NCBI GenBank assembly: GCA_031549605.1
Contig: JAVBPM010000062.1
Span: forward strand, 1-49,648
DNA: 49,648 nt
Origin: WRAI01 sp031549605
GTDB lineage: Bacteria; Bacillota; Clostridia; Oscillospirales; UBA929
Reading direction: 5' to 3'
Shown in pieces: positions 45,379 through 49,648 of this stretch (positions are counted from its first letter, which is position 1; each line of letters begins with the position of its first letter). Made by a program: the position numbers and the translations under genes. Below the pieces are notes generated by a model. The model was not told where the DNA came from. It was given only the letters and a program-made list of their open reading frames with translations, and ran no database searches.

Positions 45379-45576
45379 ATGTCTAATGGGAAAGCTTCAA
45401 CAAAAGCAAAAAATAAATATCGAGATAATAACTATGATAGATTAGAACTCGCCATCCCTAAAGGTAAGAAAGGGGCAATCAAAGAACACGCCGACAAACG
45501 CAGCGAGAGCGTTACAAGCTTTGTTGTCAGAGCCATTGACGAAACAATTGAACGAGACAGCAAACAATTGGAATAA
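45379..45576 (+). CDS. Ribbon-helix-helix (Arc/CopG-type) regulator
   Basis: 65 residues: a basic N-terminus, the beta strand DRLELAIPKG, then two helices (GAIKEHADKRSESVTSFV and RAIDETIERD), the RHH pattern of small repressors and toxin-antitoxin antitoxins. ATG 45379 has GAGG about 12 bases upstream; an ATG at 45361 is an alternative. It heads the plus-strand Fic module and probably binds the ACTTCCGTAAG repeats. Confidence 0.75.
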   Translation: MSNGKASTKAKNKYRDNNYDRLELAIPKGKKGAIKEHADKRSESVTSFVVRAIDETIERDSKQLE

Positions 45577-45680
45577 AGTGAATATAAATTATTGTCCAAC
45601 TTTTATCACAAAAGCCGAAACATAGTAACATCCTATGTACAATAGTAATCGTCTCAAATACACAAAGGGCTGTGAAAAAC

Positions 45681-46415
45681 ATGACATTTGAAAAGATTGA
45701 ACAAAACAAAAGCATCTTGGCACAGCACAAACCATTTGAGGGTGATGTGCTTCGGCAATTGCGAGACTATTACCGTGTGGGTACTACGTGGTCATCTAAT
45801 GCGCTTGAGGGCAACACACTCACCATAAGCGAGACCAAGGTGTTACTGGAAGACGGCATTACAGTGGGCGGAAAACCGCTTAAGGACACGCTTGAAGCCA
45901 TCGGACACGCGCAGGCCTACGATTATATGTTTGCGCTGTTACAGAGCGAAATAATTGACCTCAGCAACATCCTAGCATTACATGAACTGTTTTATAAGAA
46001 TATAGACAATAACAATGCTGGCAAGTACAGAAAGAAAGTGATATTCGTATCTGGCACGGAATTTGTCTTCCCTGCACCAGATGAGTTAGACGGTAGCATG
46101 AAAGAACTTGAGCACTGGATGCTTTTCGAGCGGGACAAGTACCACCCTGTTGAATTTGCAGCACTATTGCATCTGAAGTTTGTAACGATTCACCCTTTTA
46201 TTGACGGCAATGGCCGCACCGCTCGATTGTTGACCAACCTCGCACTGATTCAAAAAGGTTATTTGCCTGTGATTGTGCCACCAATACTAAAAGCAGAGTA
46301 TAACGACCATATCAGACAATACCAAAACAAAGGGAATGAACAGCCATTCATAGATTTCATTGCAGAACAAGAATTGGAATCACAAAAGGAAATACAACGG
46401 TTTTTGCACATCTGA
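45681..46415 (+). CDS. Fic-family protein, canonical (class II, probable AMP transferase)
   Basis: 244 residues. The complete Fic motif HPFIDGNGRTAR (171-182) includes the catalytic His171, and the N-terminal inhibitory helix motif SNALEGN (39-45) with Glu43 marks a self-inhibited class II enzyme. A flap (VSGTEFVFPAP, 123-133) positions a target. Fic enzymes usually transfer AMP from ATP to a Tyr, Ser or Thr of a protein. ATG 45681 has AAAGGG ten bases upstream. The second Fic gene starts 21 bp downstream. Target unknown. Confidence 0.88.
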   Translation: MTFEKIEQNKSILAQHKPFEGDVLRQLRDYYRVGTTWSSNALEGNTLTISETKVLLEDGITVGGKPLKDTLEAIGHAQAYDYMFALLQSEIIDLSNILALHELFYKNIDNNNAGKYRKKVIFVSGTEFVFPAPDELDGSMKELEHWMLFERDKYHPVEFAALLHLKFVTIHPFIDGNGRTARLLTNLALIQKGYLPVIVPPILKAEYNDHIRQYQNKGNEQPFIDFIAEQELESQKEIQRFLHI

Positions 46416-46436
46416 AATAGTAAGGTTGTGACTCTC

Positions 46437-47090
46437 ATGAGACCAAAGTATCAAATGACACTTGAACAAAACCTCTTTCTTGCCAAAAGAAATCTTGTCG
46501 ACAACATCTACAATTCGGCAAAGCTGGAAGGTTGCAATGTTACTTTTCCAGAAACACAGACAATATTAGATGGTGTTAATGTCGGTTCTGTTAAACTGGA
46601 CGATATTACGACAATACTCAATCTCCGCGACGCTTGGCGTTTTATTACAACTACCATCGATGAACCCTTTTCCCTTGAGTATCTTTGTAGAATCAATGAG
46701 CATGTCTCAAGAAACGAAAGTATTGACTGGGGTAAACTTAGGACTGGCAAGGTAGGCATATCAGGCACAGAGTATATCCCCCCTATTCCAAACAAGGACA
46801 CTGTCATTGCTGGCCTCTCAAAGATAGAGCAAATTGAACGCGATACAGAAAAAGCCATTACACTCTTTTTGTGGGCATGTAGAAGCCAGCTGTTTTGGGA
46901 CGGCAACAAAAGAACCAGCACAATAGCGGCTAACAAAATATTGATTGCCGCTGGCGAAGGCATTCTCACCATAAAGGACAGGGATGTTATTGAGTTCAAT
47001 AAGCGACTGTTGGAGTACTACAATACAGGTGATGTGTCCGTATTGAATCAATGGCTATATGACAATTGCATAGTTGGCATTGAGTTCTAG
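46437..47090 (+). CDS. Fic-fold protein with degenerate active site (His to Gln)
   Basis: 217 residues. The fold is shown by the inhibitory-type motif SAKLEG (27-32), the flap ISGTEYIPPIP (108-118) and the motif QLFWDGNKRTST (151-162). In that motif the catalytic His is Gln151 and the last Arg is Thr162, while Asp155, Gly, Asn and Arg159 of the phosphate-binding loop are kept. It may therefore bind a nucleotide without normal AMP transfer, use different chemistry, or regulate its neighbour. ATG 46437 has AAGG about 11 bases upstream. Tandem with the canonical Fic. Confidence 0.8.
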   Translation: MRPKYQMTLEQNLFLAKRNLVDNIYNSAKLEGCNVTFPETQTILDGVNVGSVKLDDITTILNLRDAWRFITTTIDEPFSLEYLCRINEHVSRNESIDWGKLRTGKVGISGTEYIPPIPNKDTVIAGLSKIEQIERDTEKAITLFLWACRSQLFWDGNKRTSTIAANKILIAAGEGILTIKDRDVIEFNKRLLEYYNTGDVSVLNQWLYDNCIVGIEF

Positions 47091-47185
47091 GCAAACCTGT
47101 TCCGCCTCTATGATTCGCATGAAAATAGAGTAAGTTTTGGGGAGCATTATTAAACTTTCTTTGGTAAAAGAGTGAAGGTGTTATC

Positions 47186-49048
47186 ATGAAGTATTACGAC
47201 CTCGGAACCGCGCGAAAAGCTAATTATCTATTGCGCATGGAGTTCCTAGGTTTAGAGACCACCTTGTACGAAGTACATCGGAACCAGTACGAAATCAAAA
47301 TAAATAACCTTCAGAAGCATTTCGATGACATCGCAACACATTTTGAAGCGCACATCAGACCAGTTACATGCCAAATCCGCGTTACAAAAGACGTGCCAAC
47401 AAGCTATTCTCAAACAATTACAAACCTGACCCTTGAAGAAATGATTCAGACTAATGAAGGGCTTTTCTTACCAGTCGAAAGATTTAATGCTCTGTTAGTC
47501 AGTCGATTTCCCAGTATAGATATATATGAAACAAGTGCAAAAAGAAACGAAGACTTGATTGCGATAGTAAAAGTAGGCCCGAAAACAACTGACTCCGAGA
47601 CGAACGCTTTAATAAAATTTGTACTTGATATGAAAATAGGGTTCTCCCTTGTTGAGGTCATAAAAGAGAAACCACCGAACACCTCCCCGATCTTTGTTTC
47701 CACGCCACTTATTGCATGTACTGATAAATCATTCGCATTTTCAGTACGTGACTCCGAGTATTGGTTCTCAAATGCAGATAGCATCTACAGCAACAAGGAT
47801 GGAAAAGAAGAGTTATTCTTTGTTGATAGAAGTAATACAAAATGCTATCTAGTTGCTAGCAGTTGGGATTCTAATGTCAATTTAAGAAGTTATCTGTTAT
47901 TATATGACACAATCTATATTGCATTGCCCTTGGCGGATAGACTCGAACAATTTCTTGAAAGACAACATATCTCTCCTTCAGAAATTGTCGAGATGACTGA
48001 ACAGGGCCGCCTTGTGGTCTTTTTGCCAAACACCGAAAGCAGATATTCAAAAAAACTCCTAAATGAAATATACTGCCACAATAATAATGCCATTGTCAGT
48101 AAGCGCGGTATTAACACCTTGCTTGCCACATATTTTTGTCAATTAGAGCAAAAATATTGCTCCTTTCTCGAAGCTAGTGGATTCAAATTACATGAACTGT
48201 ATCCGCAGCTTAGATTCTCCAACAAAGACCTTATGAAGCTGGTAGCTGAATTCATCGCCTGGCCAATAAAGGCCAAGGCAGCCGGCTTCGATTCTCTAAA
48301 TGTCTTTTCCCCTTTAAATTTATCATCATTCGGGGCAAATCAATTGACCGAATTATTTTGCAAATTTGACCCAGCAGTAGAGTTTGATAAGCTCAGTTTT
48401 GAGTTTGCCGTCCATTCAAGCAATATTCACATTGCCTCTGCCCTACATGCCACTTACTTCCCATTCTATTCTCAATCTGAGAATGGTACTTATTCTGATG
48501 AACTAATCGCATTATTACTTGGCAACACACTCAATGCGTACGAACATATACCCGACTTTGAGCAAGCACAAATCAACCAATACAGTTCACTTTTAGACAA
48601 AGAACACTTAGCCGTCAAATTAATTGATACAGATAACACCGTACACGTTAGTAAGTTTCTAGATAGGTCGAAAAAATACAGCACACCGCATAGACTTATG
48701 CGAATACTAACAAATTTAGCTTCTATGTCGGATAAGCAAAGAAGGGTTGCGATCTCTGATTACAATAATATCATTTCTGAATTGTCAGAGCAGCGTGAGA
48801 ACACCCTTGAAAAGCTACCTAAATACTGTTTGACTGGCGCTGGATTCTTGCCAGTAGTTGGCGACACTTTTTCCGCGTTTTCTTTTTTTAAGGACGCGTT
48901 GGCAGACACAAAGTCGGCTAAGGAGAAAAAAGATAAAAGAATAATTAGAAAAGTGACAGAAAAAGAACTTGGTAGAAATGATAACCCATATATCGAAGAT
49001 GTCTATGTTTTAGACAAGTTATGTCGCGTTGCAAAGCTAAAATATTAG
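47186..49048 (+). CDS. 620-residue protein of unknown family (element cargo)
   Basis: No family recognised. The first 170 residues look mixed alpha/beta, the middle (about 230-290) has an alternating pattern around LLLYDTIYIALPLADRLEQF, and the region 547-568 (CLTGAGFLPVVGDTFSAFSF) is a hydrophobic, glycine-containing stretch that might insert in or contact membrane. The C-terminus is very basic (KSAKEKKDKRIIRKV). GAAGGTG precedes the ATG by five bases. It lies 95 bp after the second Fic gene on the same strand and is the last gene before attR. Confidence 0.6.
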   Translation: MKYYDLGTARKANYLLRMEFLGLETTLYEVHRNQYEIKINNLQKHFDDIATHFEAHIRPVTCQIRVTKDVPTSYSQTITNLTLEEMIQTNEGLFLPVERFNALLVSRFPSIDIYETSAKRNEDLIAIVKVGPKTTDSETNALIKFVLDMKIGFSLVEVIKEKPPNTSPIFVSTPLIACTDKSFAFSVRDSEYWFSNADSIYSNKDGKEELFFVDRSNTKCYLVASSWDSNVNLRSYLLLYDTIYIALPLADRLEQFLERQHISPSEIVEMTEQGRLVVFLPNTESRYSKKLLNEIYCHNNNAIVSKRGINTLLATYFCQLEQKYCSFLEASGFKLHELYPQLRFSNKDLMKLVAEFIAWPIKAKAAGFDSLNVFSPLNLSSFGANQLTELFCKFDPAVEFDKLSFEFAVHSSNIHIASALHATYFPFYSQSENGTYSDELIALLLGNTLNAYEHIPDFEQAQINQYSSLLDKEHLAVKLIDTDNTVHVSKFLDRSKKYSTPHRLMRILTNLASMSDKQRRVAISDYNNIISELSEQRENTLEKLPKYCLTGAGFLPVVGDTFSAFSFFKDALADTKSAKEKKDKRIIRKVTEKELGRNDNPYIEDVYVLDKLCRVAKLKY

Positions 49049-49276
49049 CGGTTAATATCGCTTTTGAAGTCGAACGGTACTCAGATCTGTGTTTGTACCG
49101 CATCATCTGCCTAAAGATTGCCTAAAGATTTTCGTTTTTGCCTAAAGATTTAGAACTCTTGTACCCATGCGGCTTTCAAGCATTTCACCTCTTCTAAATG
49201 CCGGAAACCCGCATGGATAAAGGGGTTCAAAGGGACTATATAACAATAGATAACACGAAATAATAAGCGGGAAACG
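49049..49276. other. Right end of the element, non-coding
   Basis: No gene. It contains the three right arm-type repeats and then attR. Confidence 0.7.
49108..49150 (+). repeat. Right arm-type repeats, 3 x TGCCTAAAGATT
   Basis: Exact copies at 49108-49119, 49119-49130 (sharing one base) and 49139-49150, in the same orientation as the two left copies. They frame the element with the left pair beside the integrase gene. Confidence 0.75.
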
Positions 49277-49326
49277 TGAATGGGGTTCAAGAGGCCGCAG
49301 GTTCAACTCCTGTCACTCGGACCAGA
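49277..49326 (+). repeat. attR core, 50-bp copy of the tRNA-Pro 3' end
   Basis: Identical to 38442-38491. It lacks the 5' half of the tRNA, so it is not a functional gene. Confidence 0.93.
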
Positions 49327-49331
49327 ACAAA

Positions 49332-49371
49332 AAAACAGCCTATGCTTGATATTCAAGCATAGGCTGTTTTT
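49332..49371. terminator. Original tRNA-Pro terminator, displaced by integration
   Basis: A perfect 18-bp stem (49332-49349 with 49353-49370) with a 3-base loop and T-run, 6 bases after attR. Before integration it would have followed the tRNA directly. Confidence 0.8.
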
Positions 49372-49455
49372 CTGCACGCGCAAGCCAAGGCATGATGGCG
49401 AATGATAGCATGAGAGCAATGATTTAGAAGCCGAAAGAGGTGCTGGCATTTCAAC

Positions 49456-49500
49456 AACAAAGGCCGGTCCGCTGCCATTGGCAGCGGACCGGCCTTTGTT
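49456..49500. terminator. Terminator for the SLH protein gene at the right edge
   Basis: A perfect 21-bp stem (49456-49476 with 49480-49500) with loop ATT, T-rich on both flanks, just after the minus-strand stop at 49523. Confidence 0.85.
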
Positions 49501-49522
49501 AACTTATCGCTTGTCGCCGGGT

Positions 49523-49648
49523 TTACTTACCCAGCAGTTTGCAGAAGCGGGTGACAACCGCCGCGACTTCGCCGCGCGTGGCTGTGCCCTTCGGGTTGAT
49601 CTTGCCGTTCGAGCCGCCGATGATGCCCGACGCTACCGCCCACTTCAT
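49523..49648 (-). CDS. SLH-domain protein, C-terminal end only
   Basis: The last 41 residues are visible, from MKWAVASGIIGGSNGKINPK to the stop. The pattern (MKWAV, GxxGGSNGKxNP, TRGEVAAVVTRF) is the second half of an SLH domain, so this is the 3' end of another surface protein gene that continues beyond the window. It parallels the MKWAV-containing last SLH domain of the protein at 19541-22240. Confidence 0.8.
   Translation of the reverse strand: MKWAVASGIIGGSNGKINPKGTATRGEVAAVVTRFCKLLGK

Larger units (their letters stand above)
38492..49326. mobile_element. Integrated element at tRNA-Pro, about 10.8 kb
   Basis: Bounded by the 50-bp att repeats, with the integrase gene at the left end pointing toward attL. 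The interior is markedly AT-richer than the flanks. Contents: tyrosine integrase, serine resolvase, RepL-like protein, HNH-like and zinc-finger proteins, HTH and RHH regulators, two Fic proteins and two larger unknowns. No conjugation, capsid, terminase or packaging genes are recognisable, so it is either a satellite-type or mobilisable island, or a reduced one. Confidence 0.9.

Noticed and set aside
49108..49150. Possible short CRISPR array from the TGCCTAAAGATT repeats
   Set aside because: Repeats are 12 bp, overlapping or closely spaced without regular spacers, and also occur at the other element end; arm-type sites explain them better.
49277..49326. Second tRNA-Pro gene at the right end
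   Set aside because: Only the 3' part from the anticodon stem onward is present; it is the attR copy.

Overview
The window looks like a chromosomal segment of a GC-rich anaerobic member of the Clostridia (Oscillospiraceae-like). It carries RNase Y, YmdB and WalRK as Bacillota do, S-layer-homology (SLH) proteins, a GlgC/GlgD pair, an ECF transporter S component and PduL, and its promoters are of the TTGACA-17-TATAAT type. About 38.4 kb is ordinary GC-rich backbone. It is followed by a clearly AT-richer integrated element of about 10.8 kb inside a tRNA-Pro locus, then the backbone resumes.

Backbone, left to right. Bases 1-2144 (+) hold two overlapping genes whose products read as degenerate relatives of the small and large subunits of carbamoyl-phosphate synthase. 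Bases 2154-13511 (-) form one tightly packed run: RNase Y, YmdB, a pyrophosphatase-like protein, an RNHCP protein, a nucleoside phosphorylase, a NUDIX hydrolase, WalR, WalK, two WalK-associated membrane proteins, MnmG and RsmG. Many junctions overlap (ATGA, GTGA, TAATG) and a strong promoter lies before rny. Bases 13623-17036 (-) hold a membrane protein, a CofE-like protein and a membrane glycosyltransferase. Bases 17217-19483 (+) encode an XRE-cupin regulator and an acyl-CoA synthetase. Bases 19541-22240 (-) encode a secreted SLH protein. Bases 22381-24709 (+) encode a SulP transporter and PduL. Bases 24737-33000 (+) are a complete glycogen cluster, glgB-glgC-glgD-glgA-glgP. Bases 33073-34852 (+) encode an ECF S component and RmuC. 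Bases 35028-37416 (+) encode a metal (probably zinc) ABC importer with a perfect Fur-family operator. A lipid kinase and tRNA-Pro(GGG) follow.

Element (about 38492-49326). A tyrosine integrase sits beside an intact tRNA-Pro. The 50-bp 3' end of the tRNA is repeated exactly at 49277-49326, so both attachment sites are visible. Copies of a 12-bp motif (TGCCTAAAGATT) lie at both ends, two on the left and three on the right, as expected for integrase arm sites. The left, minus-strand half encodes the integrase, small zinc-finger proteins, a serine resolvase with a res-like inverted repeat upstream, a RepL-like winged-helix protein, an HNH-like protein and a small HTH protein. The right, plus-strand half encodes a ribbon-helix-helix regulator, a canonical Fic protein, a second Fic protein lacking the catalytic histidine, and a 620-residue protein of unknown family. 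A 195-residue unknown is divergent from this module across three copies of an operator-like repeat. I see no conjugation, capsid or packaging genes. The Fic-Fic-620 aa module is the best candidate here for an undescribed system, possibly a defence or toxin-like cargo, but that function is inference.

Beyond the right attachment site lie what appears to be the original tRNA terminator and the 3' end of another SLH protein gene, cut by the window edge.
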